Assembly: GCA_944358115.1 (NCBI GenBank) | Contig: CALVQH010000005.1 | Coordinates: 1-41,901, forward strand | Direction of reading: 5' to 3' | Source: an uncultured Bacilli bacterium | Lineage (GTDB): Bacteria > Bacillota_I > Bacilli_A > RF39 > UBA660 | DNA length: 41,901 bases | In this document: piece by piece, positions 1 to 8,133 of the stretch | Numbering within the stretch: position 1 is the first letter of the stretch | Layout: every line of letters begins with the position of its first letter | Made by a program: the position numbers and the translations under genes | Notes under the pieces: generated by a model | Seen by the model: the letters and a program-made list of their open reading frames with translations, nothing else | Told to the model about the DNA's origin: nothing | Database searches by the model: none

Positions 1-379
1 ACTTTTTTTGCATGTCCAATTTTTTATTTACGAACCTTTGTATGTAGTTATTTTGTTGAAAGCATTTTCCTATAAGACAAGAAAGTTGGCCCAGCGGGCC
101 AAGTATTGGGAAAGTTAAATAAAACTTTCTAAATCTTGATAAATTGGTATAATCATAGCCTTTTCCATAAAGCTTTGTTAATTTGATTGACCACTTTTTA
201 ATTAATTCATTTCCATATTTAGCATGTGAGGATCCACCTTGGGCCTCAATAATAATTCTTCCAATTTGCCAATATGTTGTTACAAGATCTTGATTTTCTT
301 CTAACTTTCTTACTCTTTTGTTAACTTCATTTTTCTTTATTAAATGCTCAATTTCTTCGTAATACTTTTCTTCTTTCAT
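1..379 (-). pseudogene. DUF1016/YhcG-type PDDEXK nuclease family gene, N-terminal part, apparently decayed
   Basis: The minus strand from an ATG at 377-379 reads a protein starting MKEEKYYEEIEHLI, followed by YWQIGRIIIEAQGG and YGNELIKKWSIKLTKLYG, the signature of the DUF1016 N-terminal domain that precedes a PDDEXK nuclease domain. A good SD (AAGGAG) sits six bases before this ATG; the frame stays open upstream to another ATG at 464-466 that has no SD. After FRKFYLTFPIL the family expects a LSWSHYR-like block. The open frame instead reads GQLSCLIGKCFQQ, while another frame over the same bases reads LSYRKMLSTK, and family-like sequence (NNYIQRFVNKKL) then returns in the first frame. This suggests two compensating indels. 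The gene runs off the window edge. Family assignment is fairly sure; inactivation is inferred. Confidence 0.6.
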
Positions 380-498
380 TGGAACTCCTTGTTCCTGTTT
401 TATAGCATATTTCTTCTGCTCTGTAAATACTTTAGCGGCTTTTTGGTCCCCGTTTTTTAGATTCATGACAAAATACAATAAAAAAGACAAGATTTCTC

Positions 499-1497
499 TT
501 ATCCATTTTCATTTGTTTCTAAAGCTTTTTGATAATCATCTAAAACTTTTAATAATTCTTCTTCTGCTTGGGCTTTACAAATTAAGTCTTTAACAGTTTT
601 AGCCTCTGGCATTCCTTTTAAATAGGCAAGGGCATGCGTTCTTATTTCTAATAAAGCTGCTCTTTTGCTTTTATCTTCTTTTAATAATTGGTAATGATGT
701 TTTATCATGGCGATTTTTTCTATGTTGGTTGGCTCATCTATTTGGCCATTCTCTAAATATTCATTGCATTCTTTAAATATCCAAGGATTCCCCATAGCGG
801 CGCGACCAATCATGACAGCGTCACATCCTGTTTGTTTCAGCATTTCTAGAGCTTTTTGTGGAGAAGTTATATCACCATTGCCAATCACCGGAATTGATAC
901 ACTCATTTTTACTTTTTTAATCATGTTCCAATCGGCAGAGCCGGTATAGCCTTGAGATCTAGTTCTAGCATGAATAGAAATAGCACTTGCTCCTGCTTCT
1001 TCACAAATACGAGCAATTTCTGGGGCATTAATATGCTTTTCATCCCAACCACTACGTATTTTTACAGTCACAGGAACATCTACAGCTTCGACAACCGCTT
1101 TTACAATTTCTCTTACTTTTTTAGGATCCTTTAATAAGGCACTACCTGATGCAGCTCTTAGGGCTACTTTAGGTACTGGACAACCCATGTTGATATCAAT
1201 TATTTTTATCGGATAAAGATTGGTTAATATTTTGGCAGCAGAGGACATTACTTCGGGATTGGATCCAAATATTTGTACCCCAACGGGTATTTTGATTTTT
1301 TCTAAACCTTTTAACATTTCTAATGTTTTCTTGTTGCCTCTTACAGTTGCTTCTGCACTTATTAGTTCGGTAAATGCTAGACCACACCCTATATCTTCAA
1401 CAATTTTTATATAAGAAGGATCGGATATGCCAGCCATAGGAGCTAATACAAAACGACTAGAGATTGGGATATCTTTAATCGTAAAACTATTTTTCAA
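499..1497 (-). CDS. dusB: tRNA-dihydrouridine synthase, DusB type
   Basis: FMN-dependent enzyme that reduces uridine to dihydrouridine in tRNA D-loops. The N-terminal LAPMAGISDPSYIKI and the NMGCP motif with the catalytic cysteine are present, followed by SGSALLKDP, VKIRSGWDE, ISIHARTRSQGYTG and the phosphate-binding VIGNGDI and MIGRAAMGNPWIF segments of the TIM barrel. The helical C-terminal domain follows. The start is uncertain: a TTG at 1495-1497 preceded by AGGT gives 332 residues, close to the usual length; an ATG at 1507-1509 is possible but has no room for an SD. It overlaps the end of the upstream PduL-like gene by about 11 bases, so the two are likely cotranscribed and translationally coupled. 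Confidence 0.9.
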   Translation of the reverse strand: MKNSFTIKDIPISSRFVLAPMAGISDPSYIKIVEDIGCGLAFTELISAEATVRGNKKTLEMLKGLEKIKIPVGVQIFGSNPEVMSSAAKILTNLYPIKIIDINMGCPVPKVALRAASGSALLKDPKKVREIVKAVVEAVDVPVTVKIRSGWDEKHINAPEIARICEEAGASAISIHARTRSQGYTGSADWNMIKKVKMSVSIPVIGNGDITSPQKALEMLKQTGCDAVMIGRAAMGNPWIFKECNEYLENGQIDEPTNIEKIAMIKHHYQLLKEDKSKRAALLEIRTHALAYLKGMPEAKTVKDLICKAQAEEELLKVLDDYQKALETNENG

Positions 1498-2065
1498 TCT
1501 CGACCTCATCACCGGTTTTAAGAAGGAAACAGTTGGCATCATCTTTATCAAGGTGAATTTCAAAATAGCCGTTGCTACTTACTTTTACAAACGCTTCCAT
1601 GATACCACCTTTATCATTATCAACAATTAATTTTACCATATCTTCATGTTTTAATCCTAATTCGTCGGCTTTTGCTTGGTTCATATGAACATGTCTTTCG
1701 GCTTGAATACATGCATCTTTTAGGGTTACTTCGCCTTTAGAACCGACAATAGTGATAGCCTCACTATCTTCTAAATCTCCACTTTGGCGAACAGGAGGAT
1801 TTAAGCCTAATACATAAGCATCACTTCTTGATATTTCTACTTGATTATATTTTCTTAAAGGTCCTATTAATCTTACATTGGGAATTTCCCCTTTTTCAGT
1901 TTTTAAGGTAACTGTTTGAAAAGAAGCAAACTCTCCTATTTGATTTAAAGGCCTTTTGATAGAAAGTGGTTCATCAAAAAGTTCATCATATACTTCTTTT
2001 GTTAAATGTAAATGTCTATTACTAACAGCAACTTTTCCTATTATTTTTTCTTTTTTCTTTTCCAT
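1487..2065 (-). CDS. pduL: PduL-type phosphate propanoyltransferase / phosphotransacylase
   Basis: Interconverts acyl-CoA and acyl-phosphate, linking CoA thioesters to acetate or propionate kinase. The duplicated PduL barrel is visible: VSNRHLHLT near the N-terminus and the matching RHVHMNQ in the second half supply the metal-binding histidines, with PLRKYNQVEISRSDAY between them. It has no encapsulation-type N-terminal extension and no microcompartment genes nearby, so it probably serves as the housekeeping phosphotransacylase. The ATG at 2063-2065, preceded by an AGTGATGAAT ribosome-binding stretch, is preferred over ATG 2071 or GTG 2074. The gene lies behind the murE terminator and directly upstream of dusB. 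Confidence 0.85.
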   Translation of the reverse strand: MEKKKEKIIGKVAVSNRHLHLTKEVYDELFDEPLSIKRPLNQIGEFASFQTVTLKTEKGEIPNVRLIGPLRKYNQVEISRSDAYVLGLNPPVRQSGDLEDSEAITIVGSKGEVTLKDACIQAERHVHMNQAKADELGLKHEDMVKLIVDNDKGGIMEAFVKVSSNGYFEIHLDKDDANCFLLKTGDEVEIEK

Positions 2066-2107
2066 ATTCATCACTCTTTTCTATTCTTTATTTTAACATC
2101 TTTTCTT

Positions 2108-2138
2108 GAAAAAAAGAAGATTATTTTAAATTCTTCTT
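2108..2138 (-). terminator. Intrinsic terminator of the PLP enzyme-dapF-murE operon
   Basis: On the minus strand AAGAAGA pairs with TCTTCTT (7 bp) and a run of T follows. The left arm lies inside the last codons of murE, so the hairpin overlaps the gene end. Confidence 0.65.
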
Positions 2139-3584
2139 AATTTCTTCTAAAACATCTAGTTCACTAAAGTAATATTTTACGCCTTTTATATCTTGATATT
2201 CTTCATGGCCTTTACCAACTAGAAGAATTAAATCTCCTTCCTCTGCATTTGCACAAGCATATTTAATAGCATCGGCGCGATCGGGAATTTCAATATACTT
2301 AGCACCTACTTTATCAAGTCCTACTTTTATATCTTGATTAATACTACTTAGTTCTTCAAATCTAGGATTATCTTCTGTTATGATACAAAAATCAGATGCT
2401 CCCCCAATTATTTCACCTAAGTTATATCTTCGTTCTTTGGGACGATTCCCTCCGCCACCAAAAACACTAATAAGTCTTTTCGGTTTATAAGCTCTTAATG
2501 TTTTAACAAGGCCTCTCATCCCATCTTCGGTATGAGCATGATCAATCAATACTCTAAACTTTGGTATTGATAAAGCAATTTCCATGCGACCTCTAACCTT
2601 TATTGTTTTTAGGGCTTCTTTTGCTACTTTGGGATCTACTCCTAATTTGTAGGCAACAAGTATAGCACAAATTGAATTATATACATTAAATTCACCTGGC
2701 ATACAAGTTCTAAACGTTTCCGCAATTAGGCCTTCCGTACTAAATTCAGTTCCAAAAAAGTCTTTATTATTAATTAAATGAATTTTGGTTACTTTTAAAT
2801 CAGCACTATTATTTACACCATAAGTCGTCATTGGTACAACCGATCCTTTTAGTACTTCTTTTAAATATTCAGAATCACTATTTACTACTATTTCTTTACT
2901 GTTTAAAAATAGTTTGTTTTTACAAGATACATATTCTTCATGAGAGGCATGTTCTCCTGGAGCAATATGATCTGTTGTTACATTAGTTAAAACACCAATA
3001 TCAAAAATAATTCCGGCCAAACGATTTAATTTAAATGCTTGACTAGAAGCTTCCATTACTACGTGAGTAATTCCTTCTTCTAACATTTCTTTAAAAGCTT
3101 TATGAACATCATAAGATTCAGGAGTGGTATTGTCAGTATGTATGACTTTATCTTTATATTTAATTCCTTGACTACCAATTAAGCCACATGGTATGCCGGC
3201 TGCTAAAAGCATATCTCTAATCATATGGGTTGTTGTTGTTTTTCCCGTTGTTCCAGTTAAGGCAATTAATTTCAGTTTTTCGGCAGGATGATCAAAATAG
3301 TTAGCAGATGCATAAGCTAGCGCTAATCTTGTATCATCTACTTTAATTACCGTAACTTTTTCCTTAATTTCAATCATTTTGGAAACCATGATTACTTTGG
3401 CACCATTTTTAATTGCATCAGGAATATAGTCATGACCATCAGAAGTATAACCTATTAAAGCTACATATAGATCATTTTCTTTTACTTTTCTACTGTCAAA
3501 TTTAATATCACTAATCTCTAAATCGTCACTTCCTGCTAAAACTTGATAAGTAATACCTTTTAAAACATCTTTTAACTTTTTCAT
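2121..3584 (-). CDS. murE: UDP-MurNAc-L-Ala-D-Glu:meso-diaminopimelate ligase
   Basis: Cytoplasmic Mur ligase that adds the third stem-peptide residue of peptidoglycan. It shows an N-terminal uridine-binding domain (FDSRKVKENDLYVALIG), the ATP loop LTGTTGKTTTTH near residue 110, the central-domain HTDNTTPES and SSQAFKLNR blocks, and the C-terminal ITEDNPR motif. DNPR rather than a lysine-type motif indicates meso-DAP as substrate, in agreement with dapF immediately upstream. At 487 residues it is full length. ATG overlaps the dapF stop (ATGA) and has its own SD, GGAAGG. Third gene of the PLP enzyme-dapF-murE operon. Confidence 0.95.
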   Translation of the reverse strand: MKKLKDVLKGITYQVLAGSDDLEISDIKFDSRKVKENDLYVALIGYTSDGHDYIPDAIKNGAKVIMVSKMIEIKEKVTVIKVDDTRLALAYASANYFDHPAEKLKLIALTGTTGKTTTTHMIRDMLLAAGIPCGLIGSQGIKYKDKVIHTDNTTPESYDVHKAFKEMLEEGITHVVMEASSQAFKLNRLAGIIFDIGVLTNVTTDHIAPGEHASHEEYVSCKNKLFLNSKEIVVNSDSEYLKEVLKGSVVPMTTYGVNNSADLKVTKIHLINNKDFFGTEFSTEGLIAETFRTCMPGEFNVYNSICAILVAYKLGVDPKVAKEALKTIKVRGRMEIALSIPKFRVLIDHAHTEDGMRGLVKTLRAYKPKRLISVFGGGGNRPKERRYNLGEIIGGASDFCIITEDNPRFEELSSINQDIKVGLDKVGAKYIEIPDRADAIKYACANAEEGDLILLVGKGHEEYQDIKGVKYYFSELDVLEEIKKNLK

Positions 3585-4438
3585 TTTTTCCTTCCTATAA
3601 TATGAGAAACATCAATCTCACTTTCAAAGACAAAGTGACTTGGTCCTTTCATGTATAATTCGCCATTATCCGCATATTCTATTTCTAAAATACCACCGAT
3701 TTGTTCAACCTCACATTTACGATTTGTAAGGCCTAAGGTACTTGCAATAACAACTGCTGTTGAGCAACCAGTTCCACAACCAATCGTCTCGCCAGTTCCA
3801 CGCTCCCATTCTCTTATTTTAATATGATCTTTGTCTACTATTTGAGCAAAAGTTACATTGGTTCTATTTGGAAAAACTTCACGGTCATTTTCAATTGCTG
3901 GACCATATTTTAAAACATCAAAGTTCATCACGTCATCAACAAATAAAACAGTATGAGGATTTCCCCAAGACAAGCTACTTAACTTGAAGGTTTGATCTAG
4001 GATTTTAACACTTTCCATAATAAATTTATCTTTATCTGTATTTACTGGTATTTGTTTCGGATCAAAAATAGGTTTGGAAATATTGGCTCTAATATTAGAA
4101 ACAACACCGTCTGTTATTTCTAATTCAAGCGTTTTAATACCTCCTAACGTTTCAATTTTTAAAACGGTTTTATCAGTTAATTTATGATCATAAACATATT
4201 TACCAACACTACGAATGGCATTACCACACATTTCGGCTTCAGTACCATCGGGATTAAAAATACGCATTTTAAAGTCAGCTACCTCACTAGGACAAATCAG
4301 TACCATGCCATCACTACCAATGCCAAAGTGACGATCAGATACGAATCTCGCCAGTTCCGTCAAATTATCTAACTTTTGATTGATGGCATCAATATAAACA
4401 TAATCGTTGCCATAAGCTTGCATTTTTGTAAATCGCAT
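3581..4438 (-). CDS. dapF: Diaminopimelate epimerase
   Basis: Cofactor-independent epimerase converting LL-DAP to meso-DAP for lysine synthesis and for MurE. Both active-site cysteine regions are present: EMCGNAIR near residue 75, and ERGTGETIGCGTGCS near residue 215, with the N-terminal KMQAYGNDYVYID block. At 285 residues the length is typical. A strong SD (AGGAGG) precedes the ATG. The preceding PLP enzyme ends nine bases upstream, and the gene ends in a 4-base overlap with murE, so all three are surely cotranscribed. Confidence 0.95.
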   Translation of the reverse strand: MRFTKMQAYGNDYVYIDAINQKLDNLTELARFVSDRHFGIGSDGMVLICPSEVADFKMRIFNPDGTEAEMCGNAIRSVGKYVYDHKLTDKTVLKIETLGGIKTLELEITDGVVSNIRANISKPIFDPKQIPVNTDKDKFIMESVKILDQTFKLSSLSWGNPHTVLFVDDVMNFDVLKYGPAIENDREVFPNRTNVTFAQIVDKDHIKIREWERGTGETIGCGTGCSTAVVIASTLGLTNRKCEVEQIGGILEIEYADNGELYMKGPSHFVFESEIDVSHIIGRKK

Positions 4439-4447
4439 AAGATCCTC

Positions 4448-5626
4448 CTATTCTAGAGCTTGGGCCAAATCATTAATAATGTCTTCAGCATCTTCAATTC
4501 CAACTGAAAGTCTTAGTAAACGATCATTAATTCCTAATTTTAGACGTTCTTCCTCTGGTACTTCATGGTGAGTTACAACAACTGGATAACAAATTAAACT
4601 TTCAACTCCACCTAAAGAGCCAGCAAAAATAATCATGTTTACTTTTTCTAACACTTTTAGGGCTGTTTCCTTTGTATCTACTTCAAAAGATAATAAGCCA
4701 CCAAAACCAGTTGTTTGTTTTAATGTTGTTTGATAATCTTTATGGTCTTTTAATCCTGTATAATAAACTTTTGTTACTTTCGGATGATTTTTTAAGAACT
4801 CAGCTACTTTTAAAGCATTTTCATTATGTCTTTGCATACGTACTTCTAACGTTTTAATACCTCTTAGTGTTAACCAAGCATTCATTGGCGCTAAGCAGGC
4901 ACCTTGATAAGTTAAGAAAGCGCGCATGGGAGTAAAGTATTCCTCCTTATTGGTTACAACTAGTCCAGCCATTGTATCATTGTGTCCTGCTAAATATTTA
5001 GTACCACTATGAATGACAATATCAGCACCCAAATTAAGTGGTTTTTGATAATATGGAGTAAGCAAGGTATTATCGACAACAACAATAATGCCTTTTTCTT
5101 TGGCAACTTTGCAAATTTCGGTAATATCTGCTACTTTCATGGTTGGATTAGTTGGACTTTCAATGAAAATCATCTTCGTATTTTCTTTAATACTTGCCTT
5201 AAATAATTCAAAATCACTTAAGTCAACAAAATTTGTTTCTACTCCACGATCTACCAATTCAGTTTTGGCAATTTCATAGGTACCGCCATAAATATCATCA
5301 CTTGATATTAAATGGTCTCCTCTTTTTAAAAGAGAAAATGCACACATAACGGCAGCCATACCACTAGATAGAGCTAACGCATGCGTACCGTTTTCTAGCA
5401 TAGCTATGGTACGCTCCAATTCTTCTACTGTTGGATTTTGAAGTCTAGTATAATCGTAGCCAAAGGAATCTTGTAAGGCACGGAAACGAAAAGTTGCTGT
5501 TTGGAAGATTGGAAAACTAACAGAACCTGTAAAAGGATCATGTCCTACTGCCCCGTGAACCACTTTAGAACCCATCTTTAAATTCTCTTTCTTATCATAT
5601 TCTTTGTAGTTTGTAAAATTTTTCAT
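4448..5626 (-). CDS. Cys/Met-metabolism PLP-dependent enzyme (trans-sulfuration family)
   Basis: Fold-type I PLP enzyme of the cystathionine gamma-synthase/lyase group. The family blocks are YTRLQNPTVEELE, ALSSGMAAV, FIESPTNPTMKV, VVDNTLLTPYYQKPL and HSGTKYLAGHND with the Schiff-base lysine near residue 205, then GSLGGVESLICYP and RLSVGIED. Sequence alone does not decide between cystathionine gamma-synthase, cystathionine beta- or gamma-lyase and methionine gamma-lyase. It leads the operon with dapF and murE, so a cystathionine beta-lyase or synthase role feeding amino-acid supply is plausible. ATG has an AGGAGG SD. Its leader is only about 30 bases, too short for a SAM riboswitch or T-box. 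Confidence 0.85.
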   Translation of the reverse strand: MKNFTNYKEYDKKENLKMGSKVVHGAVGHDPFTGSVSFPIFQTATFRFRALQDSFGYDYTRLQNPTVEELERTIAMLENGTHALALSSGMAAVMCAFSLLKRGDHLISSDDIYGGTYEIAKTELVDRGVETNFVDLSDFELFKASIKENTKMIFIESPTNPTMKVADITEICKVAKEKGIIVVVDNTLLTPYYQKPLNLGADIVIHSGTKYLAGHNDTMAGLVVTNKEEYFTPMRAFLTYQGACLAPMNAWLTLRGIKTLEVRMQRHNENALKVAEFLKNHPKVTKVYYTGLKDHKDYQTTLKQTTGFGGLLSFEVDTKETALKVLEKVNMIIFAGSLGGVESLICYPVVVTHHEVPEEERLKLGINDRLLRLSVGIEDAEDIINDLAQALE

Positions 5627-5659
5627 ATGAACCTCCTATACAAACATTTATTTAATTTT

Positions 5660-5687
5660 AGTATAACATCTCTTTATAAATTGTCAA
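5660..5687 (-). promoter_or_regulatory. Promoter of the PLP enzyme-dapF-murE operon
   Basis: Minus strand: -35 TTGACA at 5682-5687, 16-base spacer, -10 TATACT at 5660-5665 with an upstream TGT (extended -10). The SD lies about 25 bases downstream. Confidence 0.85.
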
Positions 5688-5705
5688 TAAATGTAGTTTG
5701 TACTT

Positions 5706-5719
5706 TACACTAAAGTGTA
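5706..5719. promoter_or_regulatory. 14-bp palindrome upstream of the operon promoter, possible operator
   Basis: TACACT-AA-AGTGTA is a perfect palindrome about 20 bp upstream of the -35 box at 5682-5687. The position suits a regulator, but no cognate protein can be named. It also lies just beyond the tmk terminator. Confidence 0.35.
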
Positions 5720-5721
5720 TG

Positions 5722-5758
5722 AAAAAAAGAAGCTATTTATTAAATTTTAACTTCTTTT
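5722..5758 (-). terminator. Intrinsic terminator of dfr-tmk
   Basis: AAAAGAAG and CTTCTTTT form an 8-bp stem with an 18-base loop; on the minus strand it ends in a T run. It lies about 100 bases past the tmk stop. Confidence 0.55.
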
Positions 5759-5858
5759 GGGCGTTTCTTCTAATTTGGCAAGTAATTTTTGCAAATAAAT
5801 CGTTTCATCATCTTTTGTACTTTGGTCTAATGTTGCTTGTAATTCTTCTTAAATTCAT
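5747..5858 (-). pseudogene. Possible frameshifted small gene downstream of tmk
   Basis: On the minus strand, a 33-codon open frame from 5848 to a stop at 5747-5749 reads EELQATLDQSTKDDETIYLQ and then KLLAKLEETPKRS, an acidic, leucine-spaced sequence with a plausible protein composition. It has no start codon: a stop directly precedes it. An ATG at 5856-5858 lies one base out of frame, so a single-base deletion would give a protein of about 36 residues. It may be a broken gene, a sequencing indel or chance. I do not recognise a family. Confidence 0.3.
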
Positions 5859-5861
5859 GCC

Positions 5862-6554
5862 CTATTTTTTTCTTACTAATCGATAGACATCATCTGATAT
5901 TTCTTCTACTGTCCTTATTTTATTATCTTCAACGCAATTTACAATATCATAATGATAAAGTTCGGCAAGTTCTAGGTAAGCTTTTTCACCTCTTTTTAAA
6001 TGGTTTTCATCTTTTTCGGCTTCATCTAGTTTTTCTTTTCTATTTTGTTTTAATTCATAAGCATACTCGTATGGCATGTAAAGAAGAATGACTTGATCGG
6101 GTCTAGGTAGTTCCATTAACTCATATTCTAGCGTATCTATTTTTTGATACATCTTTAAACGTTCTTCTTTTGTAGCAAGCATTCCTCCCCTGTGAGCAAG
6201 ATTACTTGGAACATAACGATCTAATATTAAAGTATAACCGTCTTCAATGTACTTTTTTATTGTCGGTAGGTTATAGCGACGGTCTGCCGCATAAAACAAA
6301 AGAGCTGTCAAGCTATCTACTTCGCCACCACCTTCAGGAAAAAAGCCGTGACTTTCCTTTAAATATTCTTCACACATTTGGGGTTTACCAAGGAGGCAAG
6401 CACCAATAATTCTTCCGGTTGGTGATGCATAGACTGGGAAAGACATCGTTGCTACTTTTTCGCCACTTGCTTTTAGTTTTTCCACTAGTAATTTACTTTG
6501 CGTTTCTTTTCCTGAACAATCCGTTCCTTCAATTACAATAATTTTACCTTTCAT
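5862..6554 (-). CDS. tmk: Thymidylate kinase
   Basis: Phosphorylates dTMP to dTDP. The P-loop IEGTDCSGKETQSKLL is at residues 8-23, with the substrate-binding LDRYVPSNLAHRGG near residue 110 and a lid region rich in Arg and Lys (KQNRKEKLDEAEKDENH). At 230 residues it belongs to a slightly longer Tmk variant than the usual 205-215. ATG overlaps the dihydrofolate reductase stop by 4 bases (ATGA) and has an SD, GGAGG. With the upstream dihydrofolate reductase and the divergent thyA it forms a dTMP supply block. Confidence 0.9.
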   Translation of the reverse strand: MKGKIIVIEGTDCSGKETQSKLLVEKLKASGEKVATMSFPVYASPTGRIIGACLLGKPQMCEEYLKESHGFFPEGGGEVDSLTALLFYAADRRYNLPTIKKYIEDGYTLILDRYVPSNLAHRGGMLATKEERLKMYQKIDTLEYELMELPRPDQVILLYMPYEYAYELKQNRKEKLDEAEKDENHLKRGEKAYLELAELYHYDIVNCVEDNKIRTVEEISDDVYRLVRKK

Positions 6555-7033
6555 TTTATCCTCCTATATCTAACATGTTTATAACTAATATCATTTTCTT
6601 TGTGTTCATCAATTATTTCTTTATGGTATTTTTTCTTATCAAACTTTGGAAAATAGGCATCAGCAAGAGCCTCACTATCGATTTCAGTTAAAACCAGTTC
6701 ATCAGCAACATTTAAGAATAATTTATAAATAGAAGCCCCACCAATGACATATATTTCTTCATCTAGTGTTTTTAAATAATTTAATAATTCTTCAAAGTTA
6801 GAAAATACAATTACCTCTTTATCATCAATTTCATGATGAGTTAAAACAATATGCGTTCTACCTGGAAGTAATCTTGGTAAAGATAAAAAAGTGTTATATC
6901 CCATTACTATTTTATGACCTGTTGTTTCTTCTTTAAAAAATTTTAAATCTTCTTTTAAATGCCATATTAAATCATTGTTTATACCTAGTTCGTTATTTTT
7001 CCCTATTGCCGCGATTATTTTTATTGAAACCAT
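6551..7033 (-). CDS. folA: Dihydrofolate reductase
   Basis: Regenerates tetrahydrofolate from the dihydrofolate that ThyA produces. Landmarks are IAAIGKNNELGINNDLIWHL at residues 6-25, the catalytic acid in LKEDLKFFKE, the NADPH-binding IVMGYNTFLSL and PGRTHIVLT, and EIYVIGGASIYKLFL. Length 160 is normal. ATG has an SD (GGTGG) 4 bases upstream. It is first in the two-gene unit with tmk and is divergent from thyA across about 210 bases. Confidence 0.93.
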   Translation of the reverse strand: MVSIKIIAAIGKNNELGINNDLIWHLKEDLKFFKEETTGHKIVMGYNTFLSLPRLLPGRTHIVLTHHEIDDKEVIVFSNFEELLNYLKTLDEEIYVIGGASIYKLFLNVADELVLTEIDSEALADAYFPKFDKKKYHKEIIDEHKENDISYKHVRYRRIK

Positions 7034-7048
7034 ACTACCACCATTTTT

Positions 7049-7077
7049 AATTTACACAAAATGGGTGCTATTGTCAA
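7049..7077 (-). promoter_or_regulatory. Promoter of folA-tmk
   Basis: Minus strand: TTGACA at 7072-7077, 17-base spacer, TAAATT at 7049-7054. The -10 box is imperfect. Confidence 0.6.
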
Positions 7078-7197
7078 GTAATCTTTGATTATAAATTTTT
7101 AAAGTTCTTTTGAATTCTTTTAAAAATGAATGTAAACTAATTGACATTAAAATTTTTCGGTGATTTCTTCCTTTTTCTTCTTTTTCTTTATCATTTA

Positions 7198-7225
7198 TTG
7201 ACTTCTAATTAAATTATTTTATAAT
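7198..7225 (+). promoter_or_regulatory. Promoter of thyA
   Basis: TTGACT at 7198-7203, 16-base spacer, perfect TATAAT at 7220-7225. An AGGAGGT SD follows at about 7233, leaving a very short leader. Confidence 0.8.
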
Positions 7226-7245
7226 AATAGTTAGGAGGTAGTTTT

Positions 7246-8103
7246 ATGCATGGAACAAAAGGTGATCAATATACCAAAGAAATTATTGAAAGAATTTTAA
7301 ATGAGGGTTGTCTAGATAAGAACCCTAGACCTAAATATAGTGATGGAACACCTGCTCACACTTTGAGTGTTAATCATGGTATGTGCACTTATGATTTAAC
7401 TAAGGGCGAAAGTCCTCTTATTACTCTTAGACCAATTGCAGTTAAAAGTGCTATTGGGGAACTTTTGTGGATTTATCAAGATGAATCTAACAATTTGGAT
7501 GTTTTAAAAGATAAATATGGTGTTACTTGGTGGGATGAATGGGATATCGGTAATAGAACGATTGGCTCTTGCTATGGAGAGACAGTAAGAAGACATACTT
7601 TAGTAAAAGATTTACTAGACGGACTTAAAAATGATCCTGATGGTCGTAGACATATTATTAATATGTGGCAAGTAGATGATTTTAAAGAAAAGCATGGTTT
7701 AAAACCTTGTGCCTATCAAACGGTATGGAATGTTAGACATGGGCGTGATGGCGTGGATTATCTAGATATGTCTTTATTTCAAAGAAGTAGTGATTTTTTA
7801 ACAGCTGGTTGCATTAATCAAGTTCAATATATGGTCTTTCTTTACCTTGTAGCAAGACATACAGGGTATACTCCAGGAAGATTTACTTGGTTTTATAATA
7901 ATATTCAAATCTATGATAGACATATTGAGCAAGCTCATGAAATGTTAAAAAGAGAGCCTATTGATTGTAACCCAACAATATGGCTAAATCCAGAAAAAGA
8001 GAATTTTTATGATTTTACACAAGATGATATTAAAGTAGAAGGATATCCAAGAATGTTAATTAAAGAAAAAAATCCCCAAATGAAATTTGATTTGGGAATA
8101 TAG
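7246..8103 (+). CDS. thyA: Thymidylate synthase (ThyA)
   Basis: Methylates dUMP to dTMP using methylene-tetrahydrofolate. The catalytic cysteine is in LKPCAYQTVWNVR near residue 160, with the dUMP-binding FQRSSDFLTAGCINQVQYM, the RRHIINMW arginines and FTWFYNNIQIYDRH. At 285 residues it is a standard ThyA. It has its own consensus-like promoter and an AGGAGGT SD. Its TAG stop is part of the terminator stem. Together with the divergent folA-tmk pair it forms a complete dTMP module. Confidence 0.96.
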   Translation: MHGTKGDQYTKEIIERILNEGCLDKNPRPKYSDGTPAHTLSVNHGMCTYDLTKGESPLITLRPIAVKSAIGELLWIYQDESNNLDVLKDKYGVTWWDEWDIGNRTIGSCYGETVRRHTLVKDLLDGLKNDPDGRRHIINMWQVDDFKEKHGLKPCAYQTVWNVRHGRDGVDYLDMSLFQRSSDFLTAGCINQVQYMVFLYLVARHTGYTPGRFTWFYNNIQIYDRHIEQAHEMLKREPIDCNPTIWLNPEKENFYDFTQDDIKVEGYPRMLIKEKNPQMKFDLGI

Positions 8104-8121
8104 GTCCTTAGGACCTTTTTT
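8102..8121 (+). terminator. Intrinsic terminator of thyA, overlapping the stop codon
   Basis: AGGTCC-TTA-GGACCT followed by TTTTT. The first two bases of the stem are the AG of the thyA stop. No T run exists in the other direction, so it does not serve the convergent ClpC-like gene. Confidence 0.9.
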
Positions 8122-8133
8122 GTTTGCTAAAAA

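Noticed and set aside
380-466. Upstream extension of the DUF1016 gene to ATG 464-466
   Set aside because: The frame is open, but no SD precedes it, whereas the ATG at 377-379 has AAGGAG and matches the family's usual start.
5627-5690. SAM riboswitch or T-box before the Cys/Met PLP enzyme
   Set aside because: The leader after the clear promoter is only about 30 bases and has no matching structure.
5698-5886. Plus-strand open frame of 62 codons across the tmk terminator
   Set aside because: It is antisense to the tmk end and terminator, Phe/Leu-rich by composition, with no SD.
7141-7146. Second TTGACA upstream of thyA
   Set aside because: No acceptable -10 lies 16-18 bases downstream; the 7198-7225 promoter is better.
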